Shown: positions 55,401-64,000, counted from the first letter of the stretch. The stretch is DNA of 64,000 nucleotides from Actinoplanes derwentensis (GCF_900104725.1 NZ_LT629758.1:2542001-2606000), one strand, 5' to 3'. The notes: generated by a model from the sequence alone, not told the origin. A program made the numbers and translations.

Positions 55401-56009
55401 TCAGGCTGGCGTCCGCCCGACGCCGGGGAGGAACCGTCCGGTGCGGCGGGTGTAGCCGTCGTACGCGGCGCCGTGTGCGGATCGCAGGTGCGGCTCTTCG
55501 ACGACGCGGACCTGCAGTTCGATGCCGGCGATCACGGCGGCGAAGGTGAGTAGCTGGGCCCAGGTGGGCGTCATGGCGGTGATGCCGGCGGTCGCGGTGA
55601 TCATGGCGGTGAAGATCGGATTGCGGACGACGCCGAACACTCCGCCGGTCACCAGGGTTGTGCGTTCGCCGGTATCGACGCCGATTCGCCAGGAGGTTCC
55701 CATCGCGTGTTGGGCGGCCACGACGGCGGCGAATCCGGCTACCGCGACCGCGAGGCCGAGCCACTGGGTGGCGGTGTGATCGAGCCAGGCGACCGGGTGC
55801 AGGACCGCGGTCGCGTCCAGCAGCGGTGCGGCCAGCCCGCCGAGCAGTCCCGCGGCGAGTAGCACCTGGGCCCACCATGCCCAGGTGCCGGCTGGCGGGT
55901 GGCTGTGCCGGTGACCGGTGTCGCCGGTGCGGCGCCGGTGCAGCCAGGTGCGCAGGCCGAATGCGGTGAGAATGCCCGTCAGGTACAGGGCGAAAGCGAG
56001 TAAGGCCAT
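55401..56009 (-). CDS. ICMT/PEMT-like integral membrane methyltransferase
   Basis: The 202-residue protein has about five membrane helices and the family's C-terminal SAM-binding elements: TGGVFGVVRNPIFTAMI and RVVEEPHLRSAHGAAYDGYTRRTGRFLP. Relatives methylate isoprenylcysteine, phospholipids or metals and xenobiotics. ATG 56009 is chosen over the upstream frame, which reads into the ArsR operator. It is divergent from arsR and shares its operator region. Confidence 0.88.
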   Translation of the reverse strand: MALLAFALYLTGILTAFGLRTWLHRRRTGDTGHRHSHPPAGTWAWWAQVLLAAGLLGGLAAPLLDATAVLHPVAWLDHTATQWLGLAVAVAGFAAVVAAQHAMGTSWRIGVDTGERTTLVTGGVFGVVRNPIFTAMITATAGITAMTPTWAQLLTFAAVIAGIELQVRVVEEPHLRSAHGAAYDGYTRRTGRFLPGVGRTPA

Positions 56010-56045
56010 AGCCGTTCCTCTCGATGCGCAGGTCTTGGAGTGGCG

Positions 56046-56069
56046 ACAGTACAGCATTGGATGTACTGT
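56046..56069. promoter_or_regulatory. ArsR-type operator between divergent genes
   Basis: ACAGTACA (56046-56053) and TGTACTGT (56062-56069) form a perfect inverted repeat with an 8-base spacer, immediately before the ArsR start. The position, dyad and neighbouring gene type point to autoregulation and control of both divergent transcripts. Confidence 0.75.
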
Positions 56070-56076
56070 TTTCAGG

Positions 56077-56406
56077 GTGGAGATGCTGACTCATGGCGCG
56101 GTGCTGGCCCGTTTCGGTCATGCGCTGTCGGACGCGACCCGGGCCCGGCTGCTGCTGGCTCTGATGGCGGAGCCGGGGTACCCAGCGCAGCTGGCGGAGA
56201 GGCTGGGCACGACCCGGCAAAACCTGTCGAACCATCTGACGTGCCTGCGGGGCTGCGGCTTGGTGGTCGCGGTGCCCGAAGGTCGGCGAGTGCGCTACGA
56301 GCTGGCCGACCGCCGATTGGCGCACGCGCTGGGTGACCTGCTCGGTGTGGTGCTGGCCGTCGACCCGGCCGCCTGCCCCGACGCGGCCGAGAAGGGCTGC
56401 TGCTGA
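56077..56406 (+). CDS. ArsR/SmtB family metal-sensing repressor
   Basis: The 109-residue protein is a single winged-helix domain (FGHALSDATRARLLLALMAE, then YPAQLAERLGTTRQNLSNHLTCL with the HTH, then VVAVPEGRRVRYELAD). The Cys in HLTCLRGCG and the C-terminal CPDAAEKGCC could be the metal-sensing site, as in CmtR-like proteins. GTG 56077 is taken; ATG 56083 is also possible. Its stop overlaps the start of the efflux gene (TGATG), so they are coupled. Confidence 0.9.
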   Translation: MEMLTHGAVLARFGHALSDATRARLLLALMAEPGYPAQLAERLGTTRQNLSNHLTCLRGCGLVVAVPEGRRVRYELADRRLAHALGDLLGVVLAVDPAACPDAAEKGCC

Positions 56407-57134
56407 TGAGCCGCCCGTTGATCCAGATCGCCACCGCCGAGCCGTCGCCGCAGCGGCGGGCGCAGCTCAGTAGCCGGATCCGGCTACTGGTCGCCGCGAC
56501 CATCACCTACAACGTGATCGAGGCGGTTGTCGCGATCACCGCCGGCACGATGGCGTCGTCGACGGCGTTGATCAGTTTCGGTCTCGACTCGGTGATCGAG
56601 GTGTCCTCGGCGGCCGCCGTCGCCTGGCAGTTCGCCGGCCGTGATCCCGAAGCCCGCGAGAAAGTCGCTTTGCGGATCATCGCGGTCTCGTTCTTCACCC
56701 TCGCCGCCTATGTGAGTGTCGAGTCGGTGCGGGCGCTGATCGGCGGGGCCGAGGCCGAGCACTCGTCGGTCGGGCTGGCGTTGGCCGCGCTGTCGCTCGC
56801 GATCATGCCGGGGCTCTCGTACGCGCAGCGCAAGGCCGGCCGTGAGCTGGGTTCCCGGTCGGCGGTCGCCGATTCGAAGCAGACGCTGCTCTGCACGTAT
56901 CTTTCGGCGGTCCTGCTCGTGGGTCTTGCCGTGAACAGCTTGTTCGGTTGGTCCTGGGCCGACCCGGCCGCCGCCCTGATCATCGCTGCCGTCGCGGTGA
57001 AGGAGGGCCGGGAGGCCTGGCGCGGCGACGGCTGCTGCGCCGTCCCGGTTCCGGCCGCGCAGGCCCCTGGGACCGGTGATGTGTGCGGATGCGCGCCCGG
57101 CTGCGACTGCTGCGGGCCGGCGTCGACGCGGTAG
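56406..57134 (+). CDS. cation diffusion facilitator (CDF) family metal transporter with Cys-rich tail
   Basis: The 242-residue protein has about six helices; ASSTALISFGLDSVIEVSSA and ADSKQTLLCTYLSAVLLVGL resemble the metal-site helices of CDF proteins, although the usual cytoplasmic ferredoxin-like domain is lacking. The C-terminus is Cys-rich (GDGCCAVPV, CGCAPGCDCCGP), a possible metal-binding tail. With ArsR just upstream it is probably an efflux pump for a soft divalent ion. It overlaps arsR by one base. Confidence 0.85.
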   Translation: MSRPLIQIATAEPSPQRRAQLSSRIRLLVAATITYNVIEAVVAITAGTMASSTALISFGLDSVIEVSSAAAVAWQFAGRDPEAREKVALRIIAVSFFTLAAYVSVESVRALIGGAEAEHSSVGLALAALSLAIMPGLSYAQRKAGRELGSRSAVADSKQTLLCTYLSAVLLVGLAVNSLFGWSWADPAAALIIAAVAVKEGREAWRGDGCCAVPVPAAQAPGTGDVCGCAPGCDCCGPASTR

Positions 57135-57160
57135 GCGGCACTTACGTTCGGGGTGTCATC

Positions 57161-57772
57161 GTGCAGGACACGTCGGCACCGCAAAGGGGCCGCCGGGCCG
57201 GGACCGGGCCGGCCAAGCCCACGAAGTCCGCGGAGGCCACTCAGGTGGTCCGCGACGACAGCCACCGCCTGTCCACGGCCGCCGACGGCAAGGTCACCGT
57301 CGTGGAGTTCCTCGACTTCGAGTGCGAGGCCTGCGGTGCCGCCTACCCCGGCGTGGAGAAGCTGCGCGCCGAGTACGGCGACAAGATCACCTACGTGGTG
57401 CGGTACTTCCCGATCGCCAGCCACCCCAACGCCTTCAATGCCGCCCACGCCGCTGAGGCTGCCGCCCGTCAGGGCAAGTTCGAGGACATGTACGTCAAAC
57501 TGTTCGACAACCAGGCCGCGTGGGGCCACACCGAGCAGTCCCGGGCGCCGGTCTTCGAGCAGTACGCGAGCGAGCTCGGCCTCGACATGACGAAGTTCAA
57601 GGCCGACGTGGCGGGCCCAGAGGTCGCCGAACGGGTCAAGTCCGACGCGGCCGACGGCACGGCACTCGGGGTCCAGGGCACGCCGACGTTCTTCGTCAAC
57701 GGCGAGAAGTACACCGAGCAGCCCACCTACGAAGCGCTCAAGGCCACCATCGACAACGCGCTCGCCCCGTGA
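57161..57772 (+). CDS. DsbA-like thiol oxidoreductase, no obvious export signal
   Basis: The 203-residue protein has a DsbA/thioredoxin fold with active site FECEACGAAYPGVEKL (CEAC) and the cis-Pro loop QGTPTFFVNGEKY. Actinobacterial relatives usually begin with a membrane anchor before QVVRDDSHRLS; here the N-terminus (SAPQRGRRAGTGPAKPTKSA) is hydrophilic and there is no hydrophobic segment even in the frame extended to 57083. GTG 57161 is the likely start. The GTGA overlap couples it to the VKOR gene, its expected oxidation partner. Confidence 0.82.
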   Translation: MQDTSAPQRGRRAGTGPAKPTKSAEATQVVRDDSHRLSTAADGKVTVVEFLDFECEACGAAYPGVEKLRAEYGDKITYVVRYFPIASHPNAFNAAHAAEAAARQGKFEDMYVKLFDNQAAWGHTEQSRAPVFEQYASELGLDMTKFKADVAGPEVAERVKSDAADGTALGVQGTPTFFVNGEKYTEQPTYEALKATIDNALAP

Positions 57773-58407
57773 CGGCCACCGCCGACATCGCCGCCCAGGT
57801 GGACGGCGACCACCACGATGATCAGCCGGCGCTCACCGACCGGCTGATCGGCTGGATCCTCACCGTCGGCGGCCTGGCCGGCGCCCTCGCAGCGTTCGTG
57901 CTGATCGTCGAGAAGGTGGCGCTGCTCAAGGACCCGTCCTACACCCCGAGCTGCTCGATCAACCCGATCCTGTCCTGCGGGTCGATCATGACAACCACCC
58001 AGGCGGAGGTGTTCGGGTTCCCGAACCCGCTGATCGGTGTGGCCGCCTTTCCCGTGGTGGCCGCTTCCGGCGCGGCGGTGCTGGCTGGGGCCCGGCTTCC
58101 GCGCTGTTGGTGGCTCGCCTTGCAAGGCGGTGCGTTGTTCGGGGTCGGGTTCGTGCACTGGCTGTTCTTCCAGAGCCTGTATCGCATCGGCGCGCTCTGC
58201 CCATACTGCATGGTGGTGTGGATCGTCATGATCGTGGTCTTCTCGTATCTGACGCTTTACAACGCCGAACGTGGCCACTTGCGTGCCCCGCGCCGGGTCA
58301 CCGATCTGCTGGTGCGAATACACAGCACAGTCCCGCTGCTGTGGCTGCTGATCCTGACCGTACTGATCGGCGTCCAGTTCTGGGACTACTGGCGCACCCT
58401 GCTGTGA
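57769..58407 (+). CDS. vitamin K epoxide reductase (VKOR) family membrane protein
   Basis: The 212-residue protein has five membrane helices and the VKOR cysteine pairs: CSINPILSCGS (loop Cys) and ALCPYCMVVW (CxxC quinone-reducing pair). VKOR reoxidises DsbA-type proteins by passing electrons to quinone. The GTG overlaps the DsbA stop by 4 bp (GTGA). With ArsR and the CDF pump this makes a four-gene metal/redox operon. Confidence 0.92.
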   Translation: MTATADIAAQVDGDHHDDQPALTDRLIGWILTVGGLAGALAAFVLIVEKVALLKDPSYTPSCSINPILSCGSIMTTTQAEVFGFPNPLIGVAAFPVVAASGAAVLAGARLPRCWWLALQGGALFGVGFVHWLFFQSLYRIGALCPYCMVVWIVMIVVFSYLTLYNAERGHLRAPRRVTDLLVRIHSTVPLLWLLILTVLIGVQFWDYWRTLL

Positions 58408-58681
58408 GCTGCGGGACCTTGACGGCGCCGATGACGACCACACTGGAGAAGTTGATGCGTGGCGATTGCCGTACGCAACACCCGTGTGGAGCGGGATCGA
58501 TCCTTCCGCGACACTTGGCGACGATCGCCGCGGTCGCGGCTGGCCTGTTGACCAATCTGCTTGGTGCGGCTGGTCATGACCGCCGTCTCCGGGAAGTACG
58601 CCGTCCTTGACGGGCAGCCATGCGTCGTGGTGCCGGTAGTCGGCCGCTGACGAGGTGAGCAGACATTCCCGTGTCGTTCAC

Positions 58682-58721
58682 AGCGAGGGGCTGGGCGCGG
58701 TCAGGCGGCCAGCCCCTCGCT
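58682..58721. terminator. 13-bp hairpin downstream of the VKOR operon
   Basis: AGCGAGGGGCTGG (58682-58694) pairs with CCAGCCCCTCGCT (58709-58721). It closes the four-gene operon. The rest of 58408-58736 shows no gene. Confidence 0.7.
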
Positions 58722-58736
58722 AAGACTGCTCAGCTC

Positions 58737-59530
58737 AGAGGGCATTCGAGGAATTGCTGTCATGCCATGACCTATTTGCGGTGTGCCGGATACGCACCAT
58801 CAACCACGTGAATGGCTATTTGGCCATGCTCTGGCGGGCTGAATGACGCACGCTCCATCCCGATATACGCCACACACCACGGTGTACTTCTACTATGCCG
58901 CCTGGCGCGACGAAGGCGTCTTCGCCCAGCTCAACGTCGATCTGACTGCCCTCGCACGAGTCAAGGCAGGCCGTGATCCGCAGCCCACCGCCGCCGTCAT
59001 CGATACACAGAGCGTGAAGACGTCCACCAACCCGCCGACCGCGACGCAGGGAACCGACGCCGCGAAAAAGATCGTCGGCCGTAAGCGGAGCGTAGTCACA
59101 GACACCTTGGGTCTTCTGCTGGTCGTCATCGTCATGGCCGCGTCCGTGACCGAGAACCGTGCTGGTATCCAGGTCCTGGACCAGCTCAAAGTCGACTACC
59201 CGAGCGTCACCAAGACCTGGGTGGACGCCGGCTTCAAGAACCAGTTCATCGAACACGCCGCCACGCTGGGTATCGACGCCGAGGTCGTACCCCGCAACAC
59301 CGAAACCCGCGGCTTCCACGTCGTGAAACGGCGCTGGGTGGTGGAACGGAGCCTGGGCTGGCTGATGCTGCACCGCAGACTCGCCCGCGACTACGAGACC
59401 CGCCCGGACAGCTCCGAAGCCATGATCCACATCGCGATGCTCGACAACGTCAGCCGCCGCATAACGGACGAATCAACACCTACCTGGAGAGGTACATACT
59501 AGTAGATAAATCGCAAATCGAACGCCCTCT
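58737..59530 (+). mobile_element. IS5-family element with internal deletion
   Basis: AGAGGGCATTCGA (58737-58749) and TCGAACGCCCTCT (59518-59530) are inverted repeats with one mismatch and flank the transposase remnant. The element is about 794 bp, shorter than the roughly 850-900 bp expected. The lost part corresponds to the transposase N-terminus. No clear target duplication was identified. Confidence 0.65.
58843..59502 (+). pseudogene. IS5-family transposase lacking its N-terminus
   Basis: The frame encodes a DDE_4-type transposase core: VYFYYAAWRDEGVFAQLN, IDTQSVKTSTNPP with the first Asp, KIVGRKRSVVTDTLGLLLVV, WVDAGFKNQFIEH with the second Asp, and VERSLGWLMLHRRLARDYE with the Glu. The N-terminal DNA-binding domain, about 60-70 residues, is gone, and there is no good start. 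It is likely inactive on its own. Confidence 0.75.
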
Positions 59531-59757
59531 AAGAGGGGTCCGCGATGCACGACACCGGGGGCTGAAGTGCACAGGCAGGATGCCGGTGCTCACGAAAGCA
59601 TTGACGGGTGCGACCTTTATTGGATCATGGAGGGCACCAGACTTTATGATCACCAACCGGTCGCATACCTCCCCCATCGGACCCACCCCGCCCGAGCCCC
59701 CGCTCGGCCACGCCTCAACCGACTACACAACGGTCCTGGCCCCCCGAAAGGCAAGTC

Positions 59758-61020
59758 ATGACAACGTCCGCACGTCCCCCCGGACATCGTCGACCGGCAC
59801 GACGGCGCACCGCAATCTCAGCGGCCGCCATCAGCGGTCTACTCGCCGTCGGCGCGGGCATCGCCTACACCCAGACCACGGGCGCAACCATCAGCACGGT
59901 CGCCGCCTCTGCCCCGCCACCAAATACAGCCCACGGCTCGGCCTACGTCTCGACCCCGCCTTCGCAGACTGCCCCCGCCTCAGCCAGTTGCACAGTGACC
60001 TCGACGGCGAGCACCGCTCCGACCGGCAATAGCACCGCCCGCCCTCAGAAAACCTCCTGCCTCACCAGCAGCGCCGCCGCCAAGACAGCCACACCGACGA
60101 GCGCCTCGGCTTCATGCGCCCTGCCGTCGAAGTATCGCTGGAAGTCGACGGGGGCGTTGGCGACCCCGAAGTCGGGGTGGGTGGCGCTCAAGGACTTCAC
60201 CTCGGTGCCCTACAAGGGCAAGCACTTGGTCTACGCGTCGTCGCACGACAGCGGGTCGTCGTACGGTTCGATGAACTTCGGCTTGTTCAAGGACTGGTCG
60301 GATATGGCCTCGGTTAGCCAGACCGGTATGTCGTCCAGTGCGGTCGCTCCAACGTTGTTCTACTTCGCGCCGAAGAAGATCTGGGTGCTCACCTACCAGT
60401 GGGGCGCGACCGCGTTTTCCTATCGAACCTCCAGCGACCCGACCGACCCCAACGGCTGGTCTGCTGCAAAACCGCTGTTCTCCGGCAGCATCACCGGCTC
60501 AGGCACCGGCCCGATCGATCAGACGATCATCGGCGACAGCACCAAGATGTACCTGTTCTTCGCGGGTGACAACGGCAAGATCTACCGAGCCAGCATGCCC
60601 ATCGGCGACTTCCCCGGCGACTTCGGCACCGACTACACCACGATCATGAGCGACACCAAAAGCAACCTGTTCGAAGCGGTCCAGGTGTACAAGGTGCAGG
60701 GTCAGAACCAGTACCTCATGATCGTTGAGGCGATGGGGGCGAACGGGCGCTACTTCCGGTCGTTCACCGCTACCAGCCTGAGCGGGTCGTGGAAGCCGCA
60801 GGCCGCTACCCAGAGCAACCCGTTCGCCGGCAAGGCGAACAGCGGCGCCACCTGGACCAACGACATCAGCCACGGCGATCTGGTCCGAGCGACCGCTGAC
60901 CAGACCATGGCCGTCGACCCGTGCAACCTGCAGTTGCTCTACCAAGGACATGCCCCCGGTTCGTACAGCAACTACGACACGATGCCGTACCGACCCGGTT
61001 TGCTGACACTGCAGCGCTAA
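59758..61020 (+). CDS. secreted alpha-L-arabinofuranosidase, GH62 family
   Basis: The 420-residue protein has an N-terminal signal/anchor ([20 protein letters not shown]), an unusual Ser/Thr/Pro/Ala linker of about 80 residues with three Cys, and a GH62 five-bladed propeller from about residue 122 ([20 protein letters not shown]). [25 protein letters not shown] and [12 protein letters not shown] carry the expected acidic residues. It removes arabinose side chains from arabinoxylan. AAAGG precedes the ATG. It lies before a LacI regulator and a GH30 gene, forming a likely arabinoxylan locus. Confidence 0.9.
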   Translation: MTTSARPPGHRRPARRRTAISAAAISGLLAVGAGIAYTQTTGATISTVAASAPPPNTAHGSAYVSTPPSQTAPASASCTVTSTASTAPTGNSTARPQKTSCLTSSAAAKTATPTSASASCALPSKYRWKSTGALATPKSGWVALKDFTSVPYKGKHLVYASSHDSGSSYGSMNFGLFKDWSDMASVSQTGMSSSAVAPTLFYFAPKKIWVLTYQWGATAFSYRTSSDPTDPNGWSAAKPLFSGSITGSGTGPIDQTIIGDSTKMYLFFAGDNGKIYRASMPIGDFPGDFGTDYTTIMSDTKSNLFEAVQVYKVQGQNQYLMIVEAMGANGRYFRSFTATSLSGSWKPQAATQSNPFAGKANSGATWTNDISHGDLVRATADQTMAVDPCNLQLLYQGHAPGSYSNYDTMPYRPGLLTLQR

Positions 61021-61233
61021 CAACCAGGTTGAATCGGCATCCGTGATTGCGCATGAGGGATCTCTTCACCGGTAGCCGTTCAAACCGTGCTCACCGACGG
61101 TGGGCGTGAGCCGCTACCGCCCTGTCGCGGCGGACCACCCGCGATGCTCGCCGTGCCGCATGCCCACTTGCGGCACGGCGAGCAGCAGAAACTGCGCAGT
61201 CGTGGAGCCAGAATTTCGTGTTACGGTGGCTCC

Positions 61234-62577
61234 ATGGAGGATTCGACCGCATCCACGCGGCAGCCGCGTGGTGAGATCGAGACGCTTCCCAGCGGATCGT
61301 TGCGCGTGCGGGTCTACGCCGGCGTCGACCCGATCACAGGGAAGCGAATTCATCTAACCGAGACAATTCCGGCCGGCCCTGACGCGCAGGCCGAGGCCGA
61401 ACAGATTCGCGACCGGCTGCTGGCGGAGCGCGACGCGAAGCGCCGGCAACGCGCTGCCCCTACCGGCCAATCGCCGAGGCACCTACGGCGGACGGCTTCC
61501 GGATCCGACACCGAGACGCCGCAACCGGCGACCGGCGCTGCCCCACGTGCGCCCGGCACTCGGCGCGGACGGCGGCGCGGCGAGATGACCGTTGCGCGGA
61601 TCGCGCGACTGGCAGGCGTGTCCGCTCCGACCGTGTCGAAGGTGCTCAACGGGCGCTCCGGGGTCGCGTCCGAGACCAGGCGCCGGGTGGAGTCCGTGCT
61701 GCGGGAACACGAGTATCGCCGGCCGGAAATGGTAGTCGCGGCGGCCAGCGTGGAGGTCGTGTTCTACGGGATGCAGAGCAACCTGGCCATCGAGATCTTG
61801 CATGGCGTCCAGCGGGTCGTCGGTCTCCACAAACTGGCGGTGGGCTTCACCGACGTCGGTTCGCAGGCTGCACTGGGCCGTTCCTGGGCGGCCGACCTGC
61901 TGGCCCGGCGGCCGACCGGCGTGATCACCGCGCATTTCGATGTGGCTCCCGAGGAGCACAGTCTGCTGGCGGCGAGCGGGATTCCCCTGGTGGCGCTGGA
62001 CCCGACGGGGCAGCCGTCGCACGACGTGCCCTCGGTGGGTGCCACCAACTGGAGCGGCGGGATCGTGGCGACCCAGCATCTCCTCGATCTCGGCCACCGG
62101 GACATCGCCGTGATTTCTGGGCCGCTCGACCGGTTGTCGGGTCGGGCGCGGCTTGAGGGTGCCCGGGCTGCGCTGGACTCGGCTGGAGTCGGGCTGGATG
62201 ACCGGCTTGTGCGCTTGGGGTTGTTCTCGTTTGCCGATGGGCTGGAACACGGCGAGGATCTGCTGACGCGCCCGGACCGGCCGACCGCTGTGCTGTGTGG
62301 CAATGATCTGCAGGCATTGGGCGTGTACGAGGCGGCACGGCGCCACGGTCTGCGGATCCCGGAGGATCTCAGCGTCATCGGCTTCGATGACATCCCGAAC
62401 GCTCAGTGGTGCGGGCCGCCGCTGACCACCGTCCGCCAGCCACTGGCCGACATGGGGGCCGCTGCCGGGGCCATGGTGCTCGCACTGGCTGCGGGGCAGC
62501 GTCCGGAGCAGCCCCGCGTCGAACTGGCGACCACGCTGGTGGTGCGGGAGAGCACCGCGGCCCCCGGCCGGCGGTGA
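61234..62577 (+). CDS. LacI-type regulator with an in-frame integrase-like N-terminal arm domain
   Basis: From ATG 61234 the frame reads GEIETLPSGSLRVRVYAGVD, then PITGKRIHLTETIPAG, then an EAEQIRDRLLAERDAKRR helix: the arm-type DNA-binding start of actinobacterial tyrosine integrases. A linker of about 50 residues leads to a complete LacI protein: HTH MTVARIARLAGVSAPTVSK, VLNGRSGVASETRRRV, ligand domain (AIEILHGVQRV, PTAVLCGNDLQALGVYEAAR, VIGFDDIPNAQW). The LacI part alone, from ATG 61585, would have the normal 330 residues. Whether translation starts at 61234 or 61585 is open. Likely targets are the neighbouring GH62 and GH30 genes. Confidence 0.82.
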   Translation: MEDSTASTRQPRGEIETLPSGSLRVRVYAGVDPITGKRIHLTETIPAGPDAQAEAEQIRDRLLAERDAKRRQRAAPTGQSPRHLRRTASGSDTETPQPATGAAPRAPGTRRGRRRGEMTVARIARLAGVSAPTVSKVLNGRSGVASETRRRVESVLREHEYRRPEMVVAAASVEVVFYGMQSNLAIEILHGVQRVVGLHKLAVGFTDVGSQAALGRSWAADLLARRPTGVITAHFDVAPEEHSLLAASGIPLVALDPTGQPSHDVPSVGATNWSGGIVATQHLLDLGHRDIAVISGPLDRLSGRARLEGARAALDSAGVGLDDRLVRLGLFSFADGLEHGEDLLTRPDRPTAVLCGNDLQALGVYEAARRHGLRIPEDLSVIGFDDIPNAQWCGPPLTTVRQPLADMGAAAGAMVLALAAGQRPEQPRVELATTLVVRESTAAPGRR

Positions 62578-62621
62578 GCAGGGGCACCCGGGCAGGCGAC
62601 ACACCCGGCGTGCTGCCCGGG

Positions 62622-64000
62622 TCACCGGCTGGTTTCGTCGATCACGTAGGTAACCAGCGAGCGCGCCGGGACCGTGGCGGTGAAGCTGCCACGATGCAGG
62701 CAGAGCGGCGCCTGGACTGCGGTGTCATGGTCGCTGTTGGTCAGGTACGGGGTCACCGGGCAGCCCCGCGCCGCTCCCCTGCCGCGCAGGCGGTAGGAGG
62801 TGGTGGCGTCGGTGGTCGCGGTGTTGAGCGCCACGACGACGCGGCTGCCGTCGACATTGCGGAACGCGGCCATCTCGAGGCTTTGCTGTGGGCTGCTCGC
62901 TCCGATCCGAACCGCGCCGGGCCGAATGAATCGGCTGAAGTTCACGAAGGCGAAATAGCGCTTGGCGGGGATCAGCGTCGTCCCGCTCAGCAGGATCAGA
63001 GAACTGTTGCTGCTGGCGCTGACCGACGTTCCCCACCAGTAGAGGAAGGCGTTGAGGTTCGCCTCGGTCAGGCCGGTGAGGATGTTCTGGGCCCAGGTGA
63101 ACCCGGATTGGGTGCTGCCGTCGTCCCAGGCCGTGTTGAAGGCGCCCCGCCCGGTGGACCATTCGGTCTGCCACACCGGCTTGCGGCCGGTGGCCACCGG
63201 TGAGTCCGGTGGCGTGGCGTATCCGTGGCTGGTGAACACGTCGACTGCCTGCCGGGCCGCGGGATCGGACAGCACCGCGCTGGTGTAGTTGGGCAGGTCG
63301 CTCCAGCCGATGGCGTCGCAGCAGGTGATCCGGGTGGGCAGACCTGACGCACGCATGGTGGGACCGAGCACCTTGGCGAAGTCGGCGGCCTGGGCCGGGG
63401 TGAAGTCCATGCTGGAATAGCCGACGACGTAGTTCGGCTCATTCACGAAACCGAGGGCGGCGGGGGTCAGCCCGACCGACGCCCAGTTCTTGGCGTGCTG
63501 GACCAGGTAGTCCGCGTAGGCCTGGCGCCAATCGCCGCTGGCGCAGACGGCGCCGGGTGTACCGCACAACATCCCGCCGTTGGCCTCGTGGTTGTTCGTC
63601 TTCATGTAGCCCGGAGCGCTCCAGGCGTTGTTGTAGAACCTGGTGACGCCGTACTCCCTCGCCTTCTTGGCCAGCCAGAGCTGGCCCCAGTCGGTGGCGT
63701 CGCTGGTGCCGTCCCACACATAGGTGGGTGGGTCGGACGGGCTCGCCGGCGCCACCGGCGTCATGGTGTGCGCGGGGTCGGACGGGATCAGGTTGCGCAG
63801 GATGCTGAAGCCCGCCCCGGTGGAGGTGTCGAACAGCATGTCGAGCGCCTGCCGCTGTACCGGGGTGTCGCCCAGGTAGCGCAGCTGGTTCGCTGTACCG
63901 AATGCCTCCGAGATGCCGAAGCCGTCGATGCGCTGGTATCGGGTGGTGGCGTCGATGACCGCGGCGGCCAGGGGCCGGTCCACGCTCACCGCGCCGGCGG
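62622..64000 (-). CDS. GH30 family glycosidase (xylanase-type), 5' end outside the window
   Basis: The frame is open to the window edge, so the signal peptide is not seen. The body matches GH30: YQRIDGFGISEAFG, FSILRNLIPSD, YNNAWSAPGYMKTNN, the acid/base Glu in ALGFVNEPNYVVGY, and the presumed nucleophile in VWQTEWSTGRGAF. A beta domain with VVVALNTATTDATTSYRL closes the protein. The nearby GH62 gene suggests action on arabinoxylan. At least 459 residues are present. Confidence 0.88.
   Translation of the reverse strand, partial: AGAVSVDRPLAAAVIDATTRYQRIDGFGISEAFGTANQLRYLGDTPVQRQALDMLFDTSTGAGFSILRNLIPSDPAHTMTPVAPASPSDPPTYVWDGTSDATDWGQLWLAKKAREYGVTRFYNNAWSAPGYMKTNNHEANGGMLCGTPGAVCASGDWRQAYADYLVQHAKNWASVGLTPAALGFVNEPNYVVGYSSMDFTPAQAADFAKVLGPTMRASGLPTRITCCDAIGWSDLPNYTSAVLSDPAARQAVDVFTSHGYATPPDSPVATGRKPVWQTEWSTGRGAFNTAWDDGSTQSGFTWAQNILTGLTEANLNAFLYWWGTSVSASSNSSLILLSGTTLIPAKRYFAFVNFSRFIRPGAVRIGASSPQQSLEMAAFRNVDGSRVVVALNTATTDATTSYRLRGRGAARGCPVTPYLTNSDHDTAVQAPLCLHRGSFTATVPARSLVTYVIDETSR

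Noticed and set aside
1-64000. Search for tRNA, rRNA and riboswitches
   Set aside because: No cloverleaf with a T-loop consensus, no conserved rRNA block and no known riboswitch core was seen by eye; a covariance-model scan would be needed to exclude small RNAs.

Overview
The window is high-GC DNA with GTG and TTG starts, strong third-position GC bias, many secreted glycosidases, PAS/GGDEF/EAL signalling proteins and streptogrisin-type proteases. This fits a soil actinomycete, most likely of the Micromonosporaceae (Actinoplanes-like); the genus is inferred from gene content only. No rRNA, tRNA or CRISPR array was seen.

Layout. 1-10.5 kb is a beta-mannan utilisation locus: the tail of a large secreted carbohydrate-active protein, a five-gene minus-strand operon (sugar-binding lipoprotein, two permeases, GH2 beta-mannosidase, a LacI-like protein without a DNA-binding domain), a divergent ROK repressor and a secreted GH26 mannanase. 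The lipoprotein and mannanase promoters share a near-identical AT-rich box beside TTGACA, which suggests one regulon. 10.5-15.5 kb holds a TetR/alcohol dehydrogenase pair that lost both 5' ends, a YbhN-type membrane protein, a P450-M28 peptidase pair and a Crp/Fnr regulator with an in-frame hexanucleotide repeat. 15.6-17.8 kb looks like a decayed Pycsar-type defence locus: a class III nucleotide cyclase, a membrane-effector fragment lacking its N-terminus, and a small gene split by an IS5-family element with a 3-bp target duplication. 18-36 kb is mostly secreted or membrane proteins (DM13 protein, xylose-type binding lipoprotein, C15-like peptidase, PAP2, GH78 rhamnosidase, PAS array, S1 protease, GGDEF protein, DUF998, GH92 alpha-mannosidase, Ser/Thr kinase). 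37-43 kb encodes two giant FtsX/MacB-type permeases in tandem.

43-52 kb is signalling: a PAS histidine kinase and FIST sensor divergent from two response regulators (REC-HD-like and REC-HDOD), then a CD-NTase-like nucleotidyltransferase paired with a single-TM protein (a candidate minimal CBASS-like pair), then an EAL phosphodiesterase. 50.8-55.4 kb contains several broken genes (HAD, HTH, TPR, APH, P-loop kinase). 55.4-58.4 kb is a metal/redox operon (ArsR, CDF efflux, DsbA-like, VKOR) divergent from an ICMT-like methyltransferase, with a clear ArsR operator. 58.7-59.5 kb is an internally deleted IS5-family element. 59.7-64 kb is a probable arabinoxylan locus: GH62, a LacI regulator whose reading frame continues upstream into an integrase-like arm domain, and a partial GH30.

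The two most unusual features are the decayed cyclase/effector locus beside a Crp-type regulator and the nucleotidyltransferase/TM pair. The regulatory boxes and gene-fusion cases are the easiest to test.
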